Shown in pieces: positions 40,471 through 49,365 of a DNA stretch of 51,579 bases. The notes under the pieces were generated by a model that saw nothing but the letters and a program-made list of their open reading frames with translations, had not been told where the DNA came from and ran no database searches. This DNA comes from Cyanobacteria bacterium RUI128 (GTDB lineage: Bacteria > Cyanobacteriota > Vampirovibrionia > Gastranaerophilales > Gastranaerophilaceae): assembly GCA_024695725.1 (NCBI GenBank), contig JAILHQ010000006.1, forward strand, positions 1 through 51,579, written 5' to 3'. Position numbers and translations under genes: made by a program. How positions within the stretch are numbered: position 1 is the first letter of the stretch; each line of letters starts with the position of its first letter.

Positions 40471-41042
40471 AGCATTTAGCCGGAACATTTTTAATAAGTG
40501 CGGAAAAGTTAGCGCAATGTCCTGAGTATGTTTTGCCTGAATTTCCTCTGTTGGGAAGATCTAATGTCGGCAAATCATCTTTTATTAATGCTTTGGCAAA
40601 TAATAAGAAGTTGGCAAAGACTTCAAATACACCCGGGAAAACAAGGCTGATAAACTTTTTCAATTTCTCTGATAAGTTTACGGTTGCTGATTTGCCGGGA
40701 TACGGCTATGCCAAAATATCGAAAGAAGTTCAAAACCGCTGGCAGAAAAACCTTGAGGAATATCTGCTCAACAGAAAACAAATTGCTACACTTATCCAGC
40801 TTGTTGATGCAAGGCATGATGTTCAGAAGAATGATATTCAGATGAGAGAATGGGTTGAGGCTAATGAACTTCCTATTATTACAATTGCAACGAAGATAGA
40901 TTATGTACCAAAATCAAAAGTGCTGAATGTTGTAAAGAATATTGAAAAGCAGTTTGGCGGGGTTGTTCTGCCTTTCAGTTCTGTTGATTTCAGGTATAAC
41001 GAAAAGATTTTTGAAACATTATTTGAATATGTTCAGCAATAG
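40467..41042 (+). CDS. engB: Ribosome-biogenesis GTPase EngB/YsxC
   Basis: The 191-aa TRAFAC-class GTPase is needed for late large-subunit ribosome assembly. G1 is GRSNVGKSS (30-38), G2 lies around T55 in NTPGKTRLINF, G3 is DLPGYG (75-80), G4 is TKID (142-145) and G5 is FSSVD near the C terminus. The length and order are typical and all motifs are intact. The start is coupled to the preceding 90-aa gene by a 4-nt overlap. It is a housekeeping gene. Confidence 0.96.
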   Translation: MKHLAGTFLISAEKLAQCPEYVLPEFPLLGRSNVGKSSFINALANNKKLAKTSNTPGKTRLINFFNFSDKFTVADLPGYGYAKISKEVQNRWQKNLEEYLLNRKQIATLIQLVDARHDVQKNDIQMREWVEANELPIITIATKIDYVPKSKVLNVVKNIEKQFGGVVLPFSSVDFRYNEKIFETLFEYVQQ

Positions 41043-41085
41043 TGGTAAATTATTATTTATGGGGAGTGTACTGCCGGTCAGGTAG

Positions 41086-41113
41086 TTACAAAATATTATT
41101 ACCATGCTAAAAT
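41086..41113 (+). promoter_or_regulatory. Promoter of the 41134 gene
   Basis: -35 TTACAA (41086-41091), a 16-bp spacer and TAAAAT (41108-41113) preceded by TGC form an extended -10. An ordinary AGGAGA ribosome site follows, in contrast to the leaderless set. Confidence 0.55.
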
Positions 41114-41133
41114 GTGATAAATAGGAGAGAAAT

Positions 41134-41655
41134 ATGAATAAAAAATTAAGTTATATATTGGTTGTCATATTGACCGTTGCAGGTCTGGGTTGTTTTGCGG
41201 GTGTAAATAGCAGAATTTCTGCAGTTACCTCTGCACCGCCTGCGCAGACTAAGCCTGTTACCGAAACTCCGGCTCAGGATAAACCTGCAGAAAAGGTAGC
41301 AGTTCAGCCTCAGATTCGTTATACAAACACTCTGAATGTTGTTAAGAATCCGAACGGCTATATGAACAAAAGAATTAACTGTATCGCTCGTTTCGACAAA
41401 TTTGCAACCCTTGGTCTTGATTATAAACCTGCCTTCAGAAGTTCTGAAACCTATATATCATTTTTGATATACAGACCGGATACAGACAAAAATATTCCGT
41501 TGCCGGAAATGAAATTATTCCTGAAAAGATCTTCTGCTGAAAAGTTGATTGACCTAAAAGAAGGTGATATCGTTTCTTTTAGCGGTGTAGTGTTTTCATC
41601 GGCTTTAGGGGATGTATGGGTTGATGTTGACAGCCTTGGTAAATTGAAAAAATAG
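41134..41655 (+). CDS. Exported protein with a possible OB-fold domain (173 aa)
   Basis: A signal peptide or N-terminal anchor (KKLSYILVVILTVAGLGCFA) precedes a Pro/Ala/Thr-rich linker (about 30-62) and a C-terminal beta-rich domain (about 65-170). That domain ends GDIVSFSGVVFSSALGDVWV, which looks like an OB-fold strand pair. The Cys at 20 is not in a canonical lipobox because position -3 is Gly, so lipidation is doubtful. AGGAGA precedes ATG 41134. The GH57 gene begins 13 nt after its stop, so the two are cotranscribed. The function is unknown. Confidence 0.8.
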   Translation: MNKKLSYILVVILTVAGLGCFAGVNSRISAVTSAPPAQTKPVTETPAQDKPAEKVAVQPQIRYTNTLNVVKNPNGYMNKRINCIARFDKFATLGLDYKPAFRSSETYISFLIYRPDTDKNIPLPEMKLFLKRSSAEKLIDLKEGDIVSFSGVVFSSALGDVWVDVDSLGKLKK

Positions 41656-41668
41656 TGTGGAGTTATAT

Positions 41669-44167
41669 ATGGCAGAGAATAGTAAGGAAGTTTTTTTAGC
41701 AATACATGGTCACTTTTATCAACCGCCGAGAGAAAATCCTTGGCTTGAAGCAATAGAGTTGCAGCCAAGTGCTCTTCCATGTCACGACTGGAACGAGAGG
41801 GTTAATAATGAGTGTTATGCTCCAAACTCTGTTTCAAAGGTGGTAAATCATGACAATGAAATACTCTGTCTTGTTAATAACTATGAGTATATGAGTTTTA
41901 ACTTCGGTCCGACACTGTTATCCTGGATGGAAGAGTTTGCACCGTCTGCCTATGAAAGAATTATAAAAGCAGACATAAAAAGTGTTGAGGAGCACAACGG
42001 TCACGGTAATGCCATTGCTCAGGTGTATAACCATATGATTATGCCGCTTGCAAATGAGTTGGATAAGCAAACTCAGGTTAAGTGGGGTATAAAAGATTTT
42101 GAATACCGTTTCGGAAGAAAGCCTGAAGGTATGTGGCTTGCAGAAACAGCTGTCGACGACGACACCCTCAGAGTTTTGGAAGAAAACGGAGTTAAGTTTA
42201 CTATATTATCACCTTTTCAGGCAAAAAGAGTCCGTCAGGAGGGTACAAATAACTGGAGTGATGTGGGTTGGGGAAATATCGATCCTGCACGTTCTTACAG
42301 ATATTATATTAAGTCTGCTCCGGGTAAATTTATCGATTTGTTCTTCTATGACGGTGCTATTTCAAAATCGGTTGCTTTCGACGAGTTGTTAAGAGACGGT
42401 CATAAGTTCATTAAGCGTTTAGAAGACGGTATATCTTACGAAAGAAATTATCCGCAGCTTGTTAATATCGCAACTGATGGTGAAAGCTACGGTCACCATA
42501 CAAAATTCGGTGACATGGCAATGTCATTTGTTATGGCAATGAAGGTAAAAGATTCTCCGTTCAAGGTAACAAACTATGCAGAGTATCTTGAAAAGTACAG
42601 AAGTGACTGGGAAGTTGAAATAAAGGATGTATCATCTTGGAGTTGTTCTCATGGCGTTGGCCGTTGGAAAGAGGACTGCGGATGCTCAACAGGCGGTCAT
42701 GCAGGCTGGAACCAAAAATGGAGAAAGCCGTTAAGAGATGCGATGGACTATCTCAGGGACAGTGTTATGCCTATTGTTCTTGAGGAAGGAAAGAAATATT
42801 TCAAGAATGCGGAAGATGCGCGTTATAACTATATAAACGTTATTTTAGATAGAAGTTATACCAATATTAAAAAATTCCAGAGTGAGTATTTCAAATCTGA
42901 TTTGACTGAAGAAGACAAAGTCAAAGCAATGAAACTTCTTGAAATACAAAGACAGGCAATGTTGATGTACACAAGCTGCGGATGGTTCTTCTGCGAAATC
43001 TCAGGTATAGAAACCGTTCAGATTATGAAGTATGCCGCACGTGTTATTCAGTTAGCAAAAGATTTCACTGACAAAGATTTTGAGACAAAATATCTTGATA
43101 TACTTTCTCAGGCACAAAGTAATTACAAGGAAATGGGTAGCGGCCGTGATATCTATGAAAGATATGTAAGACCGTCTATAATTACCGAAAAACAGATTGT
43201 AAGTCTTTGGGCAGTATCTTCTCTTTATCAGGAAGTTGAAGACGAGGAAGATGTATACTGTTATACTATCAAGAAAAAATCTTATAAACGTATTCAGAAG
43301 GGTGATTCTCACTTTGTTGTGGGTAATGTTGAAATTCAGTCAAAGGTTACGTTGGAAAAACACAATCTTGTGTTTGCCCTTCTTCAGTACACAGGCGGTG
43401 ATTTCCACTGTGCTATCAAAGAATATGACAGCGCCTTCTCTGACAGACAGAAGGAACTTATCCGTACCTTTATGATGAATCCGTTAACTGAAATAATTAG
43501 AAATCTCGACAGTTACTTCGGAACGGAATACTTCACTCTAAAAGATATCTTTATTGAAGAACGTCGTAAGATTCTGCAAATTCTTATGAAGGAAAAACTC
43601 GACGAGTTCGCAAACACTTATGAAGACATTTATAACGAGGGCAAAAGTTCTGTTATGCATTTACAGGCACTCGGGCTTGAAATTCCTAATGAGTTCAAAA
43701 TTGCTGCCCAATATACTTTAACAAAGCAGTTTAACGAATTGTTTATTGATTCAAACGGATTTATGGATGAAACAGTTATTCAGGCTGCATCGGATATTAA
43801 CTTTGAAGCTAAGAAGATTGGTATAAAACTTGATAAAACCCCGACGGGTAAAATCTTCAGTAAAAAGGTTTCTCAAAATATCGGGCGTCTGATTTACAGT
43901 ATGGAATATCAGCAGGCTGAAGTTACCCATGAACTGTTAGACATTATGGATAAATTAGAAATGAACGTCGATATTTCAGATGCTCAAAATCTTTTCTATA
44001 CAAAGATTGTTGTCAATTTTGAAGATATGATAGAAAACCTTTCGCATCAGGCTGACATGAGTCTGATGGAGCAGCTGTTTGATATCGCAACAAGACTGAA
44101 TATTGATGTTGATTTTTATAAGGCTAAGTACAACAAAGCAATACTTGAAAAACGTCTGCTTAAGTAA
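41669..44167 (+). CDS. Glycoside hydrolase family 57 protein with C-terminal DUF3536-like region
   Basis: The 832-aa cytosolic protein has a GH57 (beta/alpha)7 domain in its first half (HGHFYQPPRENPWLEAI, PEGMWLAETAV, ATDGESYGHH). The expected nucleophile is E159 in GMWLAET and the acid/base is D270 in ATDGES. GH57 enzymes act on alpha-glucans such as glycogen or amylopectin. The C-terminal half is a long helical region resembling DUF3536 of bacterial and cyanobacterial GH57 proteins. I chose ATG 41669 with GTGGAG 6 nt upstream over an in-frame GTG at 41657. It probably acts in glycogen turnover; the exact activity is not determinable. Confidence 0.9.
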   Translation: MAENSKEVFLAIHGHFYQPPRENPWLEAIELQPSALPCHDWNERVNNECYAPNSVSKVVNHDNEILCLVNNYEYMSFNFGPTLLSWMEEFAPSAYERIIKADIKSVEEHNGHGNAIAQVYNHMIMPLANELDKQTQVKWGIKDFEYRFGRKPEGMWLAETAVDDDTLRVLEENGVKFTILSPFQAKRVRQEGTNNWSDVGWGNIDPARSYRYYIKSAPGKFIDLFFYDGAISKSVAFDELLRDGHKFIKRLEDGISYERNYPQLVNIATDGESYGHHTKFGDMAMSFVMAMKVKDSPFKVTNYAEYLEKYRSDWEVEIKDVSSWSCSHGVGRWKEDCGCSTGGHAGWNQKWRKPLRDAMDYLRDSVMPIVLEEGKKYFKNAEDARYNYINVILDRSYTNIKKFQSEYFKSDLTEEDKVKAMKLLEIQRQAMLMYTSCGWFFCEISGIETVQIMKYAARVIQLAKDFTDKDFETKYLDILSQAQSNYKEMGSGRDIYERYVRPSIITEKQIVSLWAVSSLYQEVEDEEDVYCYTIKKKSYKRIQKGDSHFVVGNVEIQSKVTLEKHNLVFALLQYTGGDFHCAIKEYDSAFSDRQKELIRTFMMNPLTEIIRNLDSYFGTEYFTLKDIFIEERRKILQILMKEKLDEFANTYEDIYNEGKSSVMHLQALGLEIPNEFKIAAQYTLTKQFNELFIDSNGFMDETVIQAASDINFEAKKIGIKLDKTPTGKIFSKKVSQNIGRLIYSMEYQQAEVTHELLDIMDKLEMNVDISDAQNLFYTKIVVNFEDMIENLSHQADMSLMEQLFDIATRLNIDVDFYKAKYNKAILEKRLLK

Positions 44168-44251
44168 AATCAATTTGTATCCGAAATATACTACCAATTT
44201 ATGCCTTTTTGTTGTAAACTGTTTATATAGTTTAGATGATAGAGGTGTTTT

Positions 44252-46132
44252 ATGAATAAAAGTCAATCTGTTGGTATGTATATTATCCTCGGGATAATGG
44301 TTTTAGCGTTTATCTCAATGCTGTTTACGGGTTCTACAACTCAAACAACGGATGTTTCTTATACAACCTTCATTCAAAAATTAAATGCAGGCGAAATCAA
44401 AAGTGTTCAGATTGACGGAAACACACTTGTTGCAATTCCTGTCAAACAACCGGAACAGCCAAAGAAATCATCAACCTATGAGTCTTTGATGGGTGTGTCA
44501 CAGACTGCACCTACCGTACAGTATAAGGTTACAATTCCTAGCGGAGCAAACCTTATGCCAAAACTTGAACAGGCAAATGTTGATGTGAGCGGTAAAAAAC
44601 CGAGCGAATCTTCCCAGATGCTCGGACTCTTGGGTTCTTTGATACTGCCTCTGCTTTTCATAATCTTTTTGGTGGTTATGGCAAAGAGTATTCAGGCAGG
44701 CGGTTCTCAGGCAATGTCTTTTGGCAAAAGCAAAGCAAAGATGCTTTTAGACAGTAAGGTAAAAACCAAGTTTGAAGATGTTGCAGGTATTGATGAAGAA
44801 AAGAAAGAGCTTGAAGAAATCGTTGATTTCCTTAAGCATAGCGAAAAATATATTAAACTCGGTGCTAAGATACCGAAAGGTGTATTGCTTGTAGGTGCTC
44901 CTGGTACCGGTAAAACTCTTATGGCAAAAGCTGTTGCAGGAGAAGCAGGGGTTCCTTTCTTCTCAATCAGCGGTTCTGATTTTGTCGAAATGTTTGTTGG
45001 TGTCGGTGCAAGCAGAGTTCGTGATTTGTTCGAACAGGCTAAAAAGCATCAGCCTTGTATTATCTTTATCGACGAAATTGATGCTGTAGGCCGTCAGCGT
45101 GGTGCCGGTTTAGGCGGCGGACACGACGAAAGAGAACAAACCCTTAACCAGCTTCTTGTTGAGATGGACGGGTTTGATAAAAATACAAATATCATAGTAA
45201 TTGCTGCAACAAACAGACCTGACATTCTTGATAACGCTTTGTTAAGACCGGGGCGTTTTGACAGACAAATTGTTATAAATAAGCCTGACGTGCTCGGCAG
45301 AGAAAAGATTTTGCTCGTTCACGCAAAAAATAAACCTCTTGCAGAAGAAGTTGATTTAAAAGTGTTAGCTAAACGTACACCGGGTTTTACGGGTGCTGAT
45401 TTGCAAAACCTTTTGAATGAGGCTGCTTTGCTTGCCGCAAGACACGATAAAACAAAAGTTGAAATGCCTGACCTTGAAGAGGCTATCGATAAGGTTATGG
45501 CAGGCCCTGAAAAGAAAAGCAGAATTATTTCCGATGAAGAAAAAGAAAACACTGCTTATCACGAAGTCGGCCATGCTCTTTTGGCAAAACTGTTAAAAGG
45601 ATGCGATCCTCTGCATAAAGTGTCTATTATTCCGCGCGGAATGGCTTTGGGTATTACAATGACACTGCCTGAAAAAGATTACCTTACAATGAAGAAATCT
45701 CAACTTCTTGATAGAATAACAATGACATTAGGCGGTCGTGTTGCGGAAGAAATCATATACGGTCCGGATTCTGTTACAACAGGCGCATCTAATGACCTGG
45801 AAAAAGTATCGGAACTCGCAAGAAAAATGGTTACCGTATACGGTATGAGTGATAAAATGGGGAATCTGACTTACGGAAAATCTCAGGAACACGTGTTTAT
45901 GGGACGTGACTTCGGGCATACAAGAGATTTCTCGGAAGAGATTGCTGCTGATATCGATAAGGAAGTTAAAAAGATTATTGATGAAAGATATGCTATCGCA
46001 AAAGAACTCCTGAACCAGAACAGAGATATGCTTGATTATATTTCAAAAGCACTGCTAGACAGAGAAACTCTTGATGAGAAAGAGTTTGATGAACTTATGC
46101 AGGCTGTTCAAAACAACCGTTCACAGGGGTAA
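44252..46132 (+). CDS. ftsH: ATP-dependent membrane zinc protease FtsH
   Basis: The 626-aa AAA+ protease degrades membrane and regulatory proteins. TM1 (about 6-26) and TM2 (about 125-146) flank a periplasmic domain. The AAA module has Walker A GAPGTGKT (215-222), pore FVG (248-250), Walker B IIFIDEID (270-277) and the second region of homology [17 protein letters not shown]. The peptidase site is HEVGH (437-441), with a downstream Asp as third zinc ligand in SNDLEKV. The C terminus stops at QG encoded by CAGGGG, immediately where GGGGTAAAT repeats begin. GAGGTG supports ATG 44252. Confidence 0.97.
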   Translation: MNKSQSVGMYIILGIMVLAFISMLFTGSTTQTTDVSYTTFIQKLNAGEIKSVQIDGNTLVAIPVKQPEQPKKSSTYESLMGVSQTAPTVQYKVTIPSGANLMPKLEQANVDVSGKKPSESSQMLGLLGSLILPLLFIIFLVVMAKSIQAGGSQAMSFGKSKAKMLLDSKVKTKFEDVAGIDEEKKELEEIVDFLKHSEKYIKLGAKIPKGVLLVGAPGTGKTLMAKAVAGEAGVPFFSISGSDFVEMFVGVGASRVRDLFEQAKKHQPCIIFIDEIDAVGRQRGAGLGGGHDEREQTLNQLLVEMDGFDKNTNIIVIAATNRPDILDNALLRPGRFDRQIVINKPDVLGREKILLVHAKNKPLAEEVDLKVLAKRTPGFTGADLQNLLNEAALLAARHDKTKVEMPDLEEAIDKVMAGPEKKSRIISDEEKENTAYHEVGHALLAKLLKGCDPLHKVSIIPRGMALGITMTLPEKDYLTMKKSQLLDRITMTLGGRVAEEIIYGPDSVTTGASNDLEKVSELARKMVTVYGMSDKMGNLTYGKSQEHVFMGRDFGHTRDFSEEIAADIDKEVKKIIDERYAIAKELLNQNRDMLDYISKALLDRETLDEKEFDELMQAVQNNRSQG

Positions 46133-46161
46133 GGGGTAAATGTAATGCAAAAGGGGTAAAT
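46125..46161 (+). repeat. Pair of AGGGGTAAAT elements at the end of ftsH
   Basis: GGGGTAAAT occurs at 46133-46141 and 46153-46161, 20 bp apart. A partial copy (AGGGGTAA, 46125-46132) forms the last codons and stop of ftsH. The rest of the 80-nt gap to the next gene holds only an ordinary AAGGAA ribosome site. Confidence 0.75.
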
Positions 46162-46212
46162 TTTACCTATCCCGTTTAAGTAGAGAAAGTTAAAAGATAA
46201 AGGAAGATAAAA

Positions 46213-46677
46213 ATGGATGATAAAGAATTAATATTTCAACAATACAGACTGTTTTCAGAACAGAAAGAATGTTTTATAACAAGAAGTTTTGGTATAAACA
46301 GATTTTACTTGTGCTTGTGCATAATTTTGCTTATTGCAGTGCAGTTAACCAAGGGAGTAATTTTTGCGTGTAATATTCCGTTGTGTGCATTCCTTGCCGT
46401 TGTCGGTTTAAGTACCACAGTTCTCTGGTGGATGAATATGGATGCCTACAATATGCTTATTAAAATCAAGTTTGCAAAGGTTCTTGAAGAAATGGAAAAA
46501 CAGTTGCCATTCCAGCCGTATGCAGACGAATATAAGGGAATACAGGATTACAGAGATAACAAGAAAATGTTTTTATTCTCTGATATGCAAAAGACATTTG
46601 CAGTAATCGTATTTTTGATGTTTTTTGTTGCACTTATAGAAAGTATTATTCCTGTTATAGTCAGATCATTAATATAA
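46213..46677 (+). CDS. Small membrane protein, possibly RipA-like (154 aa)
   Basis: Three hydrophobic segments are visible: about 31-49 (YLCLCIILLIAVQLTKGVIF), 52-74 (IPLCAFLAVVGLSTTVLWW) and 128-152 (FAVIVFLMFFVALIESIIPV). Between TM2 and TM3 is a conserved-looking soluble segment, DAYNMLIKIKFAKVLEEMEK, then LPFQPYADEY. This W-x-N-x-x-x-Y-x-x-L-x-x-x-KF-x-x-x-x-x-E-E pattern resembles the small RipA family of octameric membrane proteins, but I am not sure. AAGGAA precedes ATG 46213. It lies between ftsH and metH with no clear functional link. Confidence 0.75.
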   Translation: MDDKELIFQQYRLFSEQKECFITRSFGINRFYLCLCIILLIAVQLTKGVIFACNIPLCAFLAVVGLSTTVLWWMNMDAYNMLIKIKFAKVLEEMEKQLPFQPYADEYKGIQDYRDNKKMFLFSDMQKTFAVIVFLMFFVALIESIIPVIVRSLI

Positions 46678-46701
46678 TGTGGAGTAAAAGCGGAATATAA
46701 A

Positions 46702-49365
46702 ATGGGGAGCTTAATTAGAAATATACTTCAGGAAAAGATACTGATTCTTGACGGTGCGATGGGAACAATGATTCAAAAGTATAATCTTTCGGAGAAAGAT
46801 TACAGAGGTGAGTTGTTTAAGTCATCTGCCGTTGATTTGAAGGGGAATAATGAACTGTTATCTCTGACCAAGCCTGAGGTAATAAAAGAAGTTCATTCGG
46901 AATATCTGAAGGCGGGTGCCGATATAATCGAGTGTAACACCTTTAGTGCAAATTCAATTTCTCAAAAAGATTACAATCTTGAAAGTATGGTTGAGGAACT
47001 GAACAGGGCATCTGTCCGTATCGCAAGAGAGGTTGCAGAAGAATATTCTACCCCCGATAAACCAAGATTCATTGCAGGTTCGATAGGCCCGACAAATAAG
47101 TCAGCCTCCATTTCCCCTGATGTTATGAATCCTGCGTACAGAGATGTTTCCTTTGATGAGCTTGTAGAATGTTACAGTGAGCAGATAAAGGTTTTAGCAG
47201 AAGAAGGAGTTGATGTATTTCTTGTTGAAACCATATTTGATACTCTGAATGCAAAAGCTGCGATTTATGCCGTAAGAAAAGTGCTTAATGAGTTAAAGAA
47301 AGATATTCCTTTGATGCTATCTGTTACATTGACCGATAAATCAGGCAGAACCCTATCGGGGCAGACACTTGAGGCGTTCTATTACAGTGTTGAATTCGGA
47401 AAACCTATGACAGTGGGGCTTAACTGTTCAATGGGTATAGATTCAATGATTCCGTATGTAGAAGAATTATCGGAATATGCAAATTGCGGAATTTCATTGT
47501 ACGCCAATGCGGGCCTGCCTAACGAGTTTGGCGGGTATGATGAAACCCCGGAACATGTGGCAGAAGGTTATAAATATCTTGCGGAAAAAGGGTGTTTAAA
47601 TGTAGCAGGCGGCTGCTGCGGTACAACACCTGAACACATCAGAGCGATACATGATGCGTTAAAAGGTATCAAACCAAGAACGTCAGAGTTCAAAAAAAGA
47701 ACGTTTACTCCTTTCTGCGGACTTGAACCGTTTATATATGACGGAAATCAGAATTTTATAATGATAGGTGAAAGAACAAACGTCACAGGTTCTAAGAAGT
47801 TTGCAAGATTGATAAGCGAAGGAAATTATGCAGAAGGGGTAAATATTGCCCGTCAGCAGGTTGAAAATGGTGCAAATATCATTGATATCTGTATGGATTC
47901 AGATCTCTCCGATTCAAAGTCAGATATGTGCAGTTTTTTGAATTTAATTGCTTCTGAACCGGATATATCAAAAGTGCCTGTTATGATAGATTCGTCTAAC
48001 TTTGATGTTATTGAAGCCGGTCTTAAATGTATTCAGTCCAAGCCGGTTGTTAATTCTATCAGTTTAAAAGTCGGGGAAGACAAATTTATAAAAGAGGCCA
48101 AAATAATTAAAGAATTAGGGGGCTGTGTCGTAGTTATGGCGTTTGACGAAAACGGTCAGGCAACAGGAGTAGATGACAGGGTTGAAATAGTATCAAGAGC
48201 GTATGAGCTTCTTACTGAAAAATGTGGTTATGAACCTACGGATATTATATTTGATTTAAACGTTTTCCCTCTTGCTACAGGTATGAAAGAACATAATAAC
48301 AATGCCGTATCATTTATCGAAGCTTTGAAAATACTTAAGAAAAAATTCCCGCTGGCATTATTTTCCGGCGGAATAAGCAATATTTCGTTCTCCTTCAGAG
48401 GAATGAACAGAATAAGAGAGGCAATTCACACAGTATTTTTGTACCACGCTATCCGTGCAGGTTTAACTATGGGTATTGTTAATGCAGGCATGTTGATGAC
48501 GTATGATGAAATAGAAGAACCGCTTAAAACGCTGGTTGAAGATGTTGTTCTGAATAAACGAGAAGATGCTTCTGAACGATTATTAGAGTACGCTGAAAAG
48601 GCATCTGATGACAACAGACAAGATAATAAAAAAACACAGGAAGAATGGAGAAATCAGCCGGTTGACAAACGTATCCAATATGCTTTGATTAAGGGCAATA
48701 CGTCCTTCATTGAAGCGGATTTAGAGGAAGCTTTAGGTAAATATACCCCGTTGGAGATAATAGAGGGAATTTTGCTTGAGGGAATGAATATTGTCGGTGA
48801 ATATTTCGGCTCAGGCAAGATGTTCCTGCCTCAAGTCGTAAAAAGCTCCAGAATAATGAAAGAAATTGTTGATAAGCTTCAGAAAGATTTTGAACAGTCA
48901 AAAACCTCCTCAAACATCGGTACTGTTGTTTTGGCAACAGTAAAAGGCGACGTTCATGATATCGGTAAGAATATATTGTCGCTTATATTGGTATGTAACG
49001 GGTTTAAAGTTATTGATTTGGGTGTAATGGTTAATTCTTCTGATATATTGGAATCTGCAAGAAAATATAATGCTAATATCATTGCTTTATCGGGATTGAT
49101 TACTCCGTCATTAGAGGAGATGCAAAAAGTTGCGGAACGTATGGAAAAAGAAGGATTTAAACTTCCGGCACTTATGGTTGGCGGTGCAACTACAAGCAAA
49201 AAACATACAGCGATTAAAATTGCGCCAAATTATAACGGACTGGTTGTTCATACAACAAATGCATCCGAAGCGGTTGTTGCTGCTCAAAAAATCGTTATGA
49301 AGGATGAAGAGTTTATAAAAGGTGTAAGAGAAGAACAAGAGAAAATAAGAAACGGTTATTCGTAA
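46702..49365 (+). CDS. metH: Cobalamin-dependent methionine synthase lacking the activation domain
   Basis: MetH transfers a methyl group from methyl-THF to homocysteine via cobalamin. The 887 residues comprise a homocysteine-binding barrel (1-325; zinc ligands C242, C305, C306), a pterin-binding barrel (about 352-620; FIMIGERTNVTGSKKF), a helical cap (about 655-735) and a B12-binding Rossmann domain with D-x-H-x-x-G at 750-755 (H752). The protein ends right after it. The C-terminal AdoMet/flavodoxin-dependent reactivation domain of about 330 residues is absent, as in some anaerobes. Its stop overlaps the next start (TAATG). One GGGGTAAAT copy encodes EGVN at 378-381. Confidence 0.95.
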   Translation: MGSLIRNILQEKILILDGAMGTMIQKYNLSEKDYRGELFKSSAVDLKGNNELLSLTKPEVIKEVHSEYLKAGADIIECNTFSANSISQKDYNLESMVEELNRASVRIAREVAEEYSTPDKPRFIAGSIGPTNKSASISPDVMNPAYRDVSFDELVECYSEQIKVLAEEGVDVFLVETIFDTLNAKAAIYAVRKVLNELKKDIPLMLSVTLTDKSGRTLSGQTLEAFYYSVEFGKPMTVGLNCSMGIDSMIPYVEELSEYANCGISLYANAGLPNEFGGYDETPEHVAEGYKYLAEKGCLNVAGGCCGTTPEHIRAIHDALKGIKPRTSEFKKRTFTPFCGLEPFIYDGNQNFIMIGERTNVTGSKKFARLISEGNYAEGVNIARQQVENGANIIDICMDSDLSDSKSDMCSFLNLIASEPDISKVPVMIDSSNFDVIEAGLKCIQSKPVVNSISLKVGEDKFIKEAKIIKELGGCVVVMAFDENGQATGVDDRVEIVSRAYELLTEKCGYEPTDIIFDLNVFPLATGMKEHNNNAVSFIEALKILKKKFPLALFSGGISNISFSFRGMNRIREAIHTVFLYHAIRAGLTMGIVNAGMLMTYDEIEEPLKTLVEDVVLNKREDASERLLEYAEKASDDNRQDNKKTQEEWRNQPVDKRIQYALIKGNTSFIEADLEEALGKYTPLEIIEGILLEGMNIVGEYFGSGKMFLPQVVKSSRIMKEIVDKLQKDFEQSKTSSNIGTVVLATVKGDVHDIGKNILSLILVCNGFKVIDLGVMVNSSDILESARKYNANIIALSGLITPSLEEMQKVAERMEKEGFKLPALMVGGATTSKKHTAIKIAPNYNGLVVHTTNASEAVVAAQKIVMKDEEFIKGVREEQEKIRNGYS
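47836..47844 (+). repeat. GGGGTAAAT element inside metH
   Basis: This single copy encodes Gly-Val-Asn in the pterin domain, the same codon phase as in the DnaJ linker and protease, at a position where the family normally tolerates variation. Confidence 0.4.
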